A DNA stretch of 14,945 nt from Nitrospirota bacterium (GTDB lineage: Bacteria; Nitrospirota_A; Leptospirillia; Leptospirillales; Leptospirillaceae), in assembly GCA_027335985.1 (NCBI GenBank), contig DAHWGX010000003.1, positions 1-14,945 on the forward strand, written 5' to 3'. Numbering within the stretch: position 1 is the first letter of the stretch; each line of letters starts with the position of its first letter. The notes beneath the pieces were generated by a model. It ran no database searches. It had not been told where the DNA came from and saw only the letters and a list, made by a program, of their open reading frames with translations. Shown one piece after another: positions 1 through 6,979 of the stretch. Position numbers and translations under genes: made by a program.

Positions 1-24
1 GCCCGGTTTCGAGCGAACCTTTTG

Positions 25-53
25 ATTCTACCCAAAAGGCCTTCCTCTGTCAA
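25..53 (-). promoter_or_regulatory. Sigma-70 promoter P2, leftward (probable stable-RNA operon)
   Basis: On the minus strand the -35 box TTGACA (48-53) and the -10 box TAGAAT (25-30) have a 17-bp spacer. It faces the same way as P1, and the two -35 boxes are 88 bp apart. The short sequence CGAAACCGG occurs downstream of both -10 boxes (88-96 and 3-11), so the pair may come from a promoter duplication. The transcript leaves the window at its left edge. Confidence 0.72.
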
Positions 54-112
54 GCACCCCCCTCCGCTCCCCCTTTCGGGCTCGCTTCCGGTTTCGCTCA
101 ACAAGGGTCCAT

Positions 113-141
113 TTTATACGCCTTCCCCCAAAGTTTGTCAA
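113..141 (-). promoter_or_regulatory. Sigma-70 promoter P1, leftward (probable stable-RNA operon)
   Basis: On the minus strand the -35 box TTGACA (136-141) and the -10 box TATAAA (113-118) are separated by exactly 17 bp. An A/T-rich stretch just upstream (about 142-152) resembles an UP element. Transcription would start near 106 and run out of the left edge. No protein gene on this strand is credible between here and the edge. The near-consensus boxes and a second promoter 88 bp downstream fit the tandem promoters of rRNA operons. The identity of the transcribed operon is inferred, because it lies outside the window. Confidence 0.75.
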
Positions 142-363
142 ATAAAAATTTCCATCGGTGTTCCGCCCTCGAGAAAGATGGTCCCCCATTGAGAAAAACC
201 GAAAACGGTTCCTCCGTTTCCTTTCGCCACACACCCGACCACACATTTGTCACCCTCAAGGACATCTCTCTTTCGTTATTTTTATGAACGATCAGATATT
301 TTTCCGGGCACATATCTTGCGAAATGGCTTGATGTGAATCCTTAACCATGGAGAGGTATCAGG

Positions 364-1632
364 ATGGCCATTGCCCGAATGAACAATCCGTCTCATACCC
401 GCGTTCTTCTGGGGAACAAAAACTTCTCATTGCTCCTGGGTGGCCAGGTCGTCTCCCAGATCGGAGAAAATCTCAACCGGGTCGCTCTTTTCTGGTTCGT
501 CTACCTTTTTACGCACCGGGTGTCGGATATGGTCGTCGTCGGGATCCTCCAGACCCTCCCCCCCCTTCTTTTCGGATGGCTGAACGGCGTCCTGCTCGAC
601 CGCCACTCAAAAAAAAGGATCATGATCGGCGTCGACGTCGCCCGTGGGCTTCTGGTCATGGCCATCCCCCTCCTCTACACGCTTCACCACCTGACCCTTC
701 CCCTCCTCTATCTTCTCGTCTTCATGATTTCGAGCATGAGCGGGGTCTTCGGTCCGGCCCTTTACAGCGCCATCCCCCTTATCGTCGACAAGGATCGGCT
801 TCTCTCCGCCAACGCCCTGATGCAGACGACCGGCCAGATCGGACTCCTGATCGGTCCGCTTCTGGGAGGCCTCCTGGCGGTCCTCTGGAACCCCTCGGGC
901 GAGATGTTCATCAACGGAATCACCTTCCTTTCCTCCGCCATATTCCTTCTTTTCATCGCCTTTCGGGAGCCCCACAATTCCGGCTCGGACCCATCACCGA
1001 CCGGCATGGCCGAAGAAATCAGGGAAGGATTCTCTTTTGTCTTCTCCCCCCACAGAAGACTTCTGACCCCCTTTCTCTTCATGACCCTTTACGGATTCGT
1101 GACGGGACCGGTCAACATTCTCCTGCTGGTTCTCTCCAAACAGATTTTGAACCGGGGAGCAGAAGGCTTCGGAGATCTGGTCTCCGCCTTCGGAGTTGGC
1201 ATGCTTCTCTCCTCCCTGTTCCTGACCTTCTACAATCCCCGAAACTCCATGGCCTTCATCGCGGGAGGATTTTCTCTGGCCGGCCTTCTCTCCCTCGCAA
1301 TCGGAACCGTATCATCCCTTCCTCTCGACCTCCTCCTTTTCGCGTTCTGGGGCGCCGCGGTCTCCCTGGTCAACCCCCTCTCCCAGACCCTGATCCAGCA
1401 CACGACCCCTCCGCGTCTTCTCGCGCGTGTCCTGACCGTCATGAGCATGGGATTCCTCACAGGAATTCTGGGAGGGATGGCCTTTTTTCCGGAGCTTTCG
1501 AACCGGTTCGGTACCCATTGGGCCTTTTCGATCATGGGACTCTGTCTCCTTCTCCCCTCCCTGAAGGGATCGATGACTCTCCTGCGCCGGATGGGAGAAG
1601 CCTTCCAGGTATCGACCTCTAACAATGCCTAA
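364..1632 (+). CDS. MFS transporter, drug/siderophore-exporter-like
   Basis: A 422-residue major facilitator superfamily permease of the inner membrane. It is almost entirely hydrophobic segments, about 12 predicted helices, which is the usual family length. The loop between helices 2 and 3 carries the family signature, residues 71-85, with G71, D79, R80 and a basic KKR. A second conserved stretch, NALMQTTGQIGLLIGPLLGG, lies in helices 4-5. This pattern is typical of the MFS_3/EntS-like exporter branch, so proton-driven efflux is likely, but the substrate cannot be read from sequence. The ATG at 364 is preferred over an ATG at 348 because GGAGAGG lies at 350-356, 7 bp before it. No clear promoter was found in 211-363. 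The trehalose-phosphate synthase gene follows after 18 bp, probably co-transcribed. Confidence 0.88.
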   Translation: MAIARMNNPSHTRVLLGNKNFSLLLGGQVVSQIGENLNRVALFWFVYLFTHRVSDMVVVGILQTLPPLLFGWLNGVLLDRHSKKRIMIGVDVARGLLVMAIPLLYTLHHLTLPLLYLLVFMISSMSGVFGPALYSAIPLIVDKDRLLSANALMQTTGQIGLLIGPLLGGLLAVLWNPSGEMFINGITFLSSAIFLLFIAFREPHNSGSDPSPTGMAEEIREGFSFVFSPHRRLLTPFLFMTLYGFVTGPVNILLLVLSKQILNRGAEGFGDLVSAFGVGMLLSSLFLTFYNPRNSMAFIAGGFSLAGLLSLAIGTVSSLPLDLLLFAFWGAAVSLVNPLSQTLIQHTTPPRLLARVLTVMSMGFLTGILGGMAFFPELSNRFGTHWAFSIMGLCLLLPSLKGSMTLLRRMGEAFQVSTSNNA

Positions 1633-1650
1633 AACAATGGAGACTGAATA

Positions 1651-3222
1651 TTGACCCCATCCAAACCCATCAAGGAAAACCCGGCATTCTCCTCACGGGA
1701 CCCACCCCGGACATGGAACGCCCTTTCTGTCTCCGAACGATTCAGAAGTCTTTTCGGAACGAGGAAACTCCTGGTCGCAACCCACCGGGAACCTGTCATT
1801 GTCCAGCCTTTCCAAAAGGGCGTCTCTCCGGAGAACGAACCTCCGAAACTTCGCTATCCGGCGGGAGGCGTCAGCCAGTCTCTTCACCGACTCCTCCTTC
1901 AGACGGGGGGAGATTGGGTCTCTCTCCGGAGCTCTCCCGGCCCCGCATCCCTCGATATTTCCGTTCCGGGATATCCCGCCTCCTACACCCTCTTCCGGCT
2001 CTCCGTTGAAAATCCCCCCCTGGAGGAAGAATATCAACGATTTTCGAACGACCTCCTTTGGCCCCTCTTCCATGAGGAACCCGGGCGAGTCGGCTCCCGC
2101 CCGGGCGACTTTGCCGGATACGCCGCGGTCAACCGCCTCTTCGCCGACCACATTGCACGGATCACCCGAAGCCATGAGATCGGTGTTCTGTGGATCCACG
2201 ACTACCAGCTCACTCTCGTCGCGAAGGAGCTCCGGGCGCTTGTTCCCGGCCCCCTTCCCCCCATCGCCTTTTTCTGGCACATTCCATGGCCCCGCCAGGA
2301 ATTTCTGGCTCATATTCCGGAACGGAGAACCCTTCTCGAAGGCCTTCTCGACTATGACTTTCTCGGTTTTCAGACCGCTCTCTACAGGGAGCGCTTTCTG
2401 GAGTCCGTCGCCCGGGAATTCCCGGGAAGCTCCCGCATCACCGTTTCACCCCGACAGGTCGTCAAGGATGGCCGGAGAATCCATGTCGGAGACTACCCGA
2501 TCGGCGTCGATCCGGGGCGCTTCGAATCCTTCTCCCTGGACCCGAAGGGACAGGCCGAGGCACGCGCCTTTCTCCGCGAGCATGGAATCGGCCCGGAGGA
2601 GCGCCTTCTCATCTCCGTCGACCGCATGGACTATACAAAGGGGTTTCTGAAACGGCTTCAGATCCTTGAATCCTTTTTCCGGAGCTTCCCGGAATGGATC
2701 GGAAAGCTCCGCCTCCTGCAGATCGCCCCTCTGACACGCTCAGACCACCCCACCTATCAGGGTTATCAGAAGAAAGTCCGCGACGCAGTCAGGACAACAA
2801 ATGAACGCTGGAAAGCCGGAGACTGGTTCCCGGTCGTATCCGTCGAAAACACCGTCGATCATCGGATCCTTGCCCCTCTTTACCGAATGGCGGCGGGAGC
2901 GCTGGTGACATCGACCAACGACGGCATGAACCTCGTCGCGAAGGAATACCTGGCAGCCCAGAAGGACGAGGGAGGCACCCTCTTCCTGAGCCGTTTCACC
3001 GGGGCCGCCCAGGGACTTCGGGAGGCGGTCCTGATCGATCCCTTCGATCCCCAGACAGCCGCGGCGATCATTCACAGGGCCCTGGCGGAACCTCTCTCGA
3101 TCCGGACTGGCCGAAACAAGATCCTGAGGGAGCAGATCTCTCGAAACAACATATTTCAGTGGATGGGATCGATTCTTACGGGAATTCACGCGACAGAGCA
3201 GGAAAAACAGGGGGCAGACTAA
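1651..3222 (+). CDS. otsA: Trehalose-6-phosphate synthase (glycosyltransferase family 20)
   Basis: A cytoplasmic GT20 enzyme of 523 residues that would transfer glucose from a nucleotide sugar to glucose-6-phosphate, giving trehalose-6-phosphate for osmotic and stress protection. Family landmarks appear in order: GG near 72-73, WPLFHE, WIHDYQL near residue 180, FFWHIPWP, SVDRMDYTKG with R325 and K330, and DGMNLVAKEY with D424 and E432. The spacings between R325, D424 and E432 match those of E. coli OtsA R262, D361 and E369. About 40 residues precede the usual N-terminus. The start is TTG, with GGAG at 1639-1642, 8 bp upstream. There is no fused phosphatase domain and no otsB in the window. 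The related GT20 enzyme glucosylglycerol-phosphate synthase cannot be excluded, but HIPWP resembles OtsA more. Confidence 0.85.
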   Translation: MTPSKPIKENPAFSSRDPPRTWNALSVSERFRSLFGTRKLLVATHREPVIVQPFQKGVSPENEPPKLRYPAGGVSQSLHRLLLQTGGDWVSLRSSPGPASLDISVPGYPASYTLFRLSVENPPLEEEYQRFSNDLLWPLFHEEPGRVGSRPGDFAGYAAVNRLFADHIARITRSHEIGVLWIHDYQLTLVAKELRALVPGPLPPIAFFWHIPWPRQEFLAHIPERRTLLEGLLDYDFLGFQTALYRERFLESVAREFPGSSRITVSPRQVVKDGRRIHVGDYPIGVDPGRFESFSLDPKGQAEARAFLREHGIGPEERLLISVDRMDYTKGFLKRLQILESFFRSFPEWIGKLRLLQIAPLTRSDHPTYQGYQKKVRDAVRTTNERWKAGDWFPVVSVENTVDHRILAPLYRMAAGALVTSTNDGMNLVAKEYLAAQKDEGGTLFLSRFTGAAQGLREAVLIDPFDPQTAAAIIHRALAEPLSIRTGRNKILREQISRNNIFQWMGSILTGIHATEQEKQGAD

Positions 3223-3273
3223 AAAGGGAGAAAGAAGAGGCGGAAAGGGGTCACCCTCCCGCCCCTTCGGATC
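3223..3273 (-). terminator. Possible terminator between convergent genes
   Basis: The 51-bp gap between two convergent stop codons holds a hairpin. On the minus strand GGCGG (3259-3263) pairs with CCGCC (3239-3243), with an inner GGG/CCC stem, followed by a pyrimidine-rich tail ending in five T (3231-3227). It would serve the minus-strand lipoprotein gene. The stem is interrupted and the T tract is set back, so this is a moderate call. Confidence 0.4.
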
Positions 3274-3984
3274 CTAGCCTCCCGTGCAGACGTTTTCAGG
3301 GATCAGGGAGAGATTCTTGTCGGAAATCTCCTTGATGACCTGTGAAAAGCGGTTGGCATCAAACTTCTTGAATTTCAGCCTCCCGCCAAGATTGTTCGCA
3401 ATCATCGGAAGCAGTTTGAGCGAATTTCGTCGGGAGCACTCCCAATTCGGCTGACTGTAGCGCACAAGAGCCCATGCCCGGAAAAGGGTCCGCTTGTCGG
3501 GCGACACGCGATTGGGATGTTTGGGCTGGTATTCGAGCCAGTAATACTGGTACTCCTCCCCGCCCACGAGCCAGCCCTGGGAAGTCTGCCGGATCTGGGT
3601 CTTCGTGTTGTCCTTGATGCGCATCATGGTCTGGGTGTCGGCGTTGAGTTCCCTCTTCACGGAGTTCCCGACAAGGCTCCAGTTCTGGTCTCCGATCCGG
3701 TCCGAAGCCTTCCGCTGAGCCCGGATGTAGGCATCGTGTTTGGCTCCCTGCAGGGAATTTTCCAAAGGGGAGCTTGCCCCGAACCACTTCGCGCTGCGGT
3801 GGCTTTTCTTCTGGTTCCAGCGGCCGATGCCGTTGACCCAGGAGGGGACGCCCGAGTCGGATCGGGCCACGACCTTGTAGCCCTCCGGCCCCTTGGGCAT
3901 GTTTGAGAGGGATGCACAACCGGAGAGCGCGAGGGCCGATCCCGCAAAGGCTCCTATGGCCGCCCAATACAATTTTTGCTTCAT
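3274..3984 (-). CDS. LPP20-like lipoprotein (paralogue A)
   Basis: A 236-residue predicted lipoprotein of unknown function. The N-terminus is a lipoprotein signal, with a hydrophobic stretch and lipobox LSGC, acylated at Cys23. After a linker come PSWVNG, a WFG-SS segment and DAYIRAQRKASDRIGDQ. This resembles the conserved helix of the LPP20/FlgP-type family. The same pattern is found in the lipoprotein at 5315-5989, with matching PxW, FxGxxS, DAY..A.R...RIG and YYW..Y positions, so the two look paralogous. The start at 3984 is chosen over an upstream in-frame start at 4131 because AAGGAGT lies just before the ATG and the signal peptide then starts at residue 1. A perfect hairpin sits in its leader. 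It is 173 bp downstream of the next gene, so it may have its own promoter or be processed from the operon. Confidence 0.72.
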   Translation of the reverse strand: MKQKLYWAAIGAFAGSALALSGCASLSNMPKGPEGYKVVARSDSGVPSWVNGIGRWNQKKSHRSAKWFGASSPLENSLQGAKHDAYIRAQRKASDRIGDQNWSLVGNSVKRELNADTQTMMRIKDNTKTQIRQTSQGWLVGGEEYQYYWLEYQPKHPNRVSPDKRTLFRAWALVRYSQPNWECSRRNSLKLLPMIANNLGGRLKFKKFDANRFSQVIKEISDKNLSLIPENVCTGG

Positions 3985-4005
3985 CGATACTCCTTTCCTT
4001 GTTGG

Positions 4006-4024
4006 CCTCCCGCACACCGGGAGG
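4006..4024 (-). other. Perfect 7-bp hairpin in lipoprotein gene leader
   Basis: CCTCCCG (4006-4012) and CGGGAGG (4018-4024) form a perfect stem with a 5-nt loop, about 20 nt before the start codon at 3984. No T tract follows on either strand, so it is not an intrinsic terminator. It could stabilise the mRNA or affect translation. A second, weaker inverted repeat (GGCCGGAC with GTCCGGTC, one wobble pair) lies further upstream in the same leader. Confidence 0.4.
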
Positions 4025-4157
4025 ATTCCTGTCGGGACCGGACGGGTCTTTCCGGTGTCCGGCCGCCAGAATGGCATGCTTATCTTTCCGTCATTCGTAA
4101 ACCCCAGACGGGACTCCAGGAGCTTTGCCATTCAACTCTCTTGCAAAACCCGGGACA

Positions 4158-5270
4158 CTAGCGTCCGAAGTCCTGGCAGGAGCCGTCCAACGGAGCGGTC
4201 GCCGTCAAATCCTTCCCCTTCCCCGCGGTCTGGCGAGGGAAGGAGACAAATCGTGGATCCCCCTTGTCCAGGAAGAGGCGGCTCTTGAGACCCGCCAGCA
4301 GGGGACCGACCCCCTTGCCCGAGACGGTCCGGGACGCCATCAGCTCGGCCTGGGCGGGATCGAGACCAGCGACCTTGCGCTGATCGACCACCGCCCCCCA
4401 GACGGTCCCGTCGGGAGCGGAGAGGGAAAGGGCATACCGAAGGACGTAATATCGATATCTTCGGGAAAATCCGGGGGGCAACGGAGTGGCCGAAACATGG
4501 CCGGAAACACCGATCCGCCCACCCGAGGGAACGACAAGAAGCCCCATCCGGGTCACGCTCTGTTCGATCGCCTCCCTCACATGTCTGGCAAAGGGATCGA
4601 CACGCCCGCAATCGTTTTTCACGACCACGGAAACCGTCATGTCGCGGGACAGCAACGATTCGATCTGGTCGATTTCATGCTGGGTCCCGAAGCGCCCGGA
4701 CGGTCTCCCGCCCGATACCGACGCCACCTCGCGATCAAAAAAAGCGGCTCGCTCCTTCGCATGGACGATGGCCGAAAGGTCGTGGATCTTCCTCATGGAG
4801 TTTGAGGTGTTTTCCAGGTCGGAGCGGAGCGCAGCGATCATTTTCCGTTCAGAATCGATCCGTCCGCGAAGATAGCGGAGAAGGTCGGATTTCTTCACCG
4901 CGACCAATGCGACATAGGATCCCTGAGAGGAGAGGAATTTTCCCCGGATGTTTTTCAGTCCGTAAAGCTTGGCGTGGGTTCGGACGGACAGGAGGTCCCG
5001 CGTCGATCGGGAGATTGTCATGTTCTGACGCGAAGTCCGTTGCTCGTATTTCGAACGGATATCGGAATCGATCTGGTCGGCGAGATTCCGTGCAGCATCC
5101 TTCCTGGCACGGGCGAGCGTCGAACCGTACCCGAGAGCGGAAAGATAACGGCTTTGGGGAACCGATCCATCATGTCCCGTCTCGTACCACTTTTCCTCAG
5201 CCTGGGCCGACATGGCCGAAAGGGAAAAAAGGAACAGGATCATGGTCGCACGGGAAATCCATAGAACCAA
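4158..5270 (-). CDS. Exported protein with N-terminal LPP20/FlgT-like domain
   Basis: A 370-residue protein with a cleavable signal peptide (hydrophobic 10-23, likely cut after AQA at 24) and no lipobox, so probably periplasmic or outer-membrane associated. The first mature domain contains RYLSALGYG and a helix with A-R-x-x-A-x-x-N-L-A-x-Q-I. This is the pattern of LPP20-like domains, also seen in the N-terminal domain of FlgT. A middle helical region (about 120-180) may be coiled-coil. The C-terminal half, from about DMTVSVVVKND, I do not recognise. The start is TTG at 5270 because AAGGAG lies 5 nt before it. An in-frame GTG at 5276 overlaps that Shine-Dalgarno sequence. It follows the 5315-5989 lipoprotein gene after 44 nt and is probably co-transcribed. 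No flagellar genes are in the window, so a flagellar role is only a possibility. Confidence 0.68.
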   Translation of the reverse strand: MVLWISRATMILFLFSLSAMSAQAEEKWYETGHDGSVPQSRYLSALGYGSTLARARKDAARNLADQIDSDIRSKYEQRTSRQNMTISRSTRDLLSVRTHAKLYGLKNIRGKFLSSQGSYVALVAVKKSDLLRYLRGRIDSERKMIAALRSDLENTSNSMRKIHDLSAIVHAKERAAFFDREVASVSGGRPSGRFGTQHEIDQIESLLSRDMTVSVVVKNDCGRVDPFARHVREAIEQSVTRMGLLVVPSGGRIGVSGHVSATPLPPGFSRRYRYYVLRYALSLSAPDGTVWGAVVDQRKVAGLDPAQAELMASRTVSGKGVGPLLAGLKSRLFLDKGDPRFVSFPRQTAGKGKDLTATAPLDGSCQDFGR

Positions 5271-5314
5271 CGTCACTCCTTGGGATTTGGGGACCTCCGG
5301 GCCCCCATAACGAA

Positions 5315-5989
5315 TCAGTTGGATGGCGCCGGAGCCCCTTGTCTCAGCATCTTGTCGAAAAGAGCCTTCATCCGGGGGTCTTGCGCGCTGTCACGCGCTC
5401 CCTTCAGGGATTGCCTCAGAAGGCGCTCATACAGGTCTTTCCGGATCGACACGAGAACGTGGTATTTGTAAAAAGAATAAGGAGATCCCTCCGCACGATC
5501 CTTTTCCCAATACTTGCGCCAATAGTAATCGTCGACCCTTGCCCCCGAGATTCTGGCCTGGGCCTGGGTCATAACGAGAGAGGACACACGTCTTTGAACG
5601 CTCATGTCCATGCCCCCGCTTCCCATTCCCATCCGCCGTAGACTCTTCTCCCGATAGAGGGAGCGGGCCTTCTCCCCGATACGCTCGGCAATGGAGCGCA
5701 TCGCATTCTCGTAGGCATCCGTCCGTCCCGATTCCTGGTCGGGCTCCTTTGAGGTCGAACCTACGAAGTAGACGCGGTCCGGATGTTCTTTTTGCCAGAT
5801 GCCTGGAGAGTCGATCCAGACAGGGCGTTTTTCCGATGAGCGGCTTTCGAGGTGAGGAACCCCAAGCCCGCCCGGAGGTGTGGACAGGCTGGAACAGGAG
5901 ACGAAGAGAAAGGAAGGAGCCAGAAGGAGCAGCCACATTGGGCCACGATATCGGTCACGAAGGCGGATCGGATCCTCGGAGTGCGCCAC
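5315..5989 (-). CDS. LPP20-like lipoprotein (paralogue B)
   Basis: A 224-residue predicted lipoprotein, first gene of the minus-strand group. After a charged N-terminus a hydrophobic run ends in FVSC, giving a likely lipidation site at Cys32; Phe at -3 is unusual for a lipobox. The mature part has PVWID, VYFVGSTS, then DAYENAMRSIAERIGEKARS, and later DDYYWRKYW and YKYHVLVSIRKD. These line up with the lipoprotein at 3274-3984 and fit the LPP20 family. Members are outer-membrane lipoproteins, some of which (FlgP) support flagella, but most have no known role. The start is GTG at 5989, with AAGAGG at 5995-6000, 5 nt away. An internal ATG, at the MWLLLLAP segment, lacks a ribosome site. A promoter is visible at 6114-6142. 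Confidence 0.72.
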   Translation of the reverse strand: MAHSEDPIRLRDRYRGPMWLLLLAPSFLFVSCSSLSTPPGGLGVPHLESRSSEKRPVWIDSPGIWQKEHPDRVYFVGSTSKEPDQESGRTDAYENAMRSIAERIGEKARSLYREKSLRRMGMGSGGMDMSVQRRVSSLVMTQAQARISGARVDDYYWRKYWEKDRAEGSPYSFYKYHVLVSIRKDLYERLLRQSLKGARDSAQDPRMKALFDKMLRQGAPAPSN

Positions 5990-6059
5990 GAAAACCTCTT
6001 CTTTCCTTCAAGGCCCGTCACATGGCCGGACGATCTTCCCGGACAAGCCGGGGGACAAG

Positions 6060-6086
6060 GTCTCCGGAAGGGTCGTTGCCGGAGAC
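6060..6086 (-). other. Perfect 8-bp inverted repeat in operon leader
   Basis: GTCTCCGG (6060-6067) and CCGGAGAC (6079-6086) form a perfect stem with an 11-nt loop. It lies between the predicted promoter at 6114-6142 and the GTG start at 5989, inside the untranslated leader. No T run follows on either strand, so termination is unlikely. An mRNA structure or a protein-binding site are the plausible options. Confidence 0.4.
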
Positions 6087-6113
6087 ACAAAAAGGATGCG
6101 TTTCCAATGGCCT

Positions 6114-6142
6114 ATTTTAGGGAGATCGAACCGGAGAAGCAA
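6114..6142 (-). promoter_or_regulatory. Promoter for the exported-protein operon
   Basis: On the minus strand the -35 box TTGCTT (6137-6142) and the -10 box TAAAAT (6114-6119, five of six matches) have a 17-bp spacer. Transcription would start near 6107 and give a leader of about 118 nt before the GTG at 5989. The -35 match is weak (three of six). Confidence 0.5.
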
Positions 6143-6197
6143 GGAGCCATCCCGCACGGACCGAGAATCTCCGGGAGAGAGGGAAGGCAGGCCTGCA

Positions 6198-6536
6198 TCA
6201 GGGCTTTTTTGATGAGACCCCCGAAGATCCCCGGGGTCTCGGATAGGGAATCTCTCCGGGAAAGTCTTCGATGGAGGAAGGATCCAGCCCTTCGTTCAGG
6301 AAGTGTGCCCGTGAGGAAAGGTGGGAGCGTCTCAGGAGATTCGGTGTCGGATAGGAGCGCGGCAGAGAATCGAAGAAATTGAGATCGAGAGGACGATCCT
6401 CCGGAAAAGCGAAATGCACAGACTCCAGGAGGCCCGTTCTTGAAGAATACCGAAATTCGATTTCGGGAAGAAGTTCCCGTATCTCCTGCAGGAGTCGATT
6501 GACCTCCTGATACTTCGTCGGGACTTCCTTTTTCAT
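6198..6536 (-). CDS. Small hypothetical protein, 112 aa
   Basis: I do not recognise this protein. It is small, without a signal peptide or membrane segment. Its N-terminal third (KYQEVNRLLQEIRELLPEIE) looks like an amphipathic helix, followed by a short mixed region and a Pro/Ser/Arg-rich C-terminus. The ATG at 6536 is preferred over a run of three ATGs at 6557-6549 because GGGAGG lies just before it, with nothing suitable before the earlier ones. A good promoter is present upstream at 6613-6640. A longer reading frame on the same strand (6112-6585) has shadow-like composition and no ribosome site. The gene precedes the exported-protein operon but is separated from it by 208 bp containing a promoter. 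Confidence 0.5.
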   Translation of the reverse strand: MKKEVPTKYQEVNRLLQEIRELLPEIEFRYSSRTGLLESVHFAFPEDRPLDLNFFDSLPRSYPTPNLLRRSHLSSRAHFLNEGLDPSSIEDFPGEIPYPRPRGSSGVSSKKP

Positions 6537-6567
6537 GGGACCTCCCTTCATCATCATTACTGATTAC

Positions 6568-6584
6568 TGGCTCCAATGGAGCCA
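6568..6584. promoter_or_regulatory. Perfect 17-bp palindrome, possible operator or leader hairpin
   Basis: TGGCTCCA and TGGAGCCA are perfect inverted repeats around one central base. The site lies about 20-40 nt downstream of the predicted start of transcription of the 112-aa gene and upstream of its ribosome site. It could bind a repressor as DNA, or fold as a tight RNA hairpin only if the loop opens several pairs. Confidence 0.4.
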
Positions 6585-6612
6585 CATTCCATGAAATGCA
6601 TTTAACCTCACC

Positions 6613-6640
6613 AGTATATCCCTTGAAAACCGTTCGTCAA
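6613..6640 (-). promoter_or_regulatory. Promoter of the 112-aa gene
   Basis: On the minus strand the -35 box TTGACG (6635-6640) and the -10 box TATACT (6613-6618) have a 16-bp spacer, five of six matches each. Transcription should start near 6606, giving a leader of about 70 nt before the ATG at 6536. This supports the small gene being real. Confidence 0.6.
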
Positions 6641-6979
6641 GGAAAACAAAACAGAGGCTGCCCCGTCCCGGACTCCTTCGGACAACGCGTGTCCGCTCCC
6701 TTCAAGATGGCGTCCAGCCCCGGCGAAAACCCGGCTTTCGCTCCTCCAGAACGTGGTGGAAAACACGGAGCGGTGATGGCCGTGGACATCGAAGATGGGA
6801 GGCTAGCTAAATGAATTCATTCATGAAGCGAACCCAAAGGAATTCAAGTATTTGTGATTTTACTCACAGTGTGACTATTCCCTCCCGGAAAGATTTCATG
6901 TAGACTGCATCTTTGCTACCGGGCAATTCCATCTCTCAAGGGACCGTCAATCAAGGCTCTTCAAGGGAGCGGAGAAACC
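6641..6979. other. Divergent intergenic region
   Basis: About 340 bp between the leftward promoter of the 112-aa gene and the rightward c-di-GMP gene. It holds a CRP-type site at 6853-6868 and a 10-bp palindrome ATGAATTCAT at 6811-6820. The short plus-strand frame at 6596-6814 has no ribosome site and overlaps the opposite promoter, so I see no gene here. No strong sigma-70 promoter for the rightward gene could be placed; TAGACT at 6901-6906 is a weak -10 candidate. Confidence 0.5.
6853..6868. promoter_or_regulatory. CRP/FNR-family binding site (perfect TGTGA-N6-TCACA)
   Basis: The core TGTGA-TTTTAC-TCACA matches the E. coli CRP consensus exactly in both half-sites. Its centre is about 120 bp upstream of the ATG of the c-di-GMP gene. 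With the weak -10 at 6901-6906 the centre would be near -52, which is not a standard activator position, so the promoter and the sign of control are uncertain. CRP-family proteins that respond to c-di-GMP (Clp of Xanthomonas) use the same motif, so feedback is conceivable. Confidence 0.55.

Noticed and set aside
197..210. Small AACCG/CGGTT hairpin with T tail on the minus strand, near the left promoters
   Set aside because: A 5-bp weak stem with no transcript known to need ending there; too little to call a terminator.
98..349. Minus-strand small frames at the left edge
   Set aside because: They overlap or abut the tandem promoters and have no ribosome site or plausible protein.
348..1622. 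Long plus-strand frame overlapping the MFS gene
   Set aside because: Very rich in Arg, Pro and Ser with no domain, and it lies entirely over a clear membrane transporter in another frame.
6112..6585. 157-codon minus-strand frame over the 112-aa gene
   Set aside because: No ribosome site and Ser/Pro/Arg-rich shadow composition; the 6198-6536 frame has both a ribosome site and a promoter.
6596..6814. 72-codon plus-strand frame in the divergent intergenic region
   Set aside because: No ribosome site, no recognisable features, and it overlaps the leftward promoter of the 112-aa gene.
6641..6850. Possible riboswitch before the c-di-GMP gene
   Set aside because: I could not match it to the conserved core of a c-di-GMP or other riboswitch that I know.
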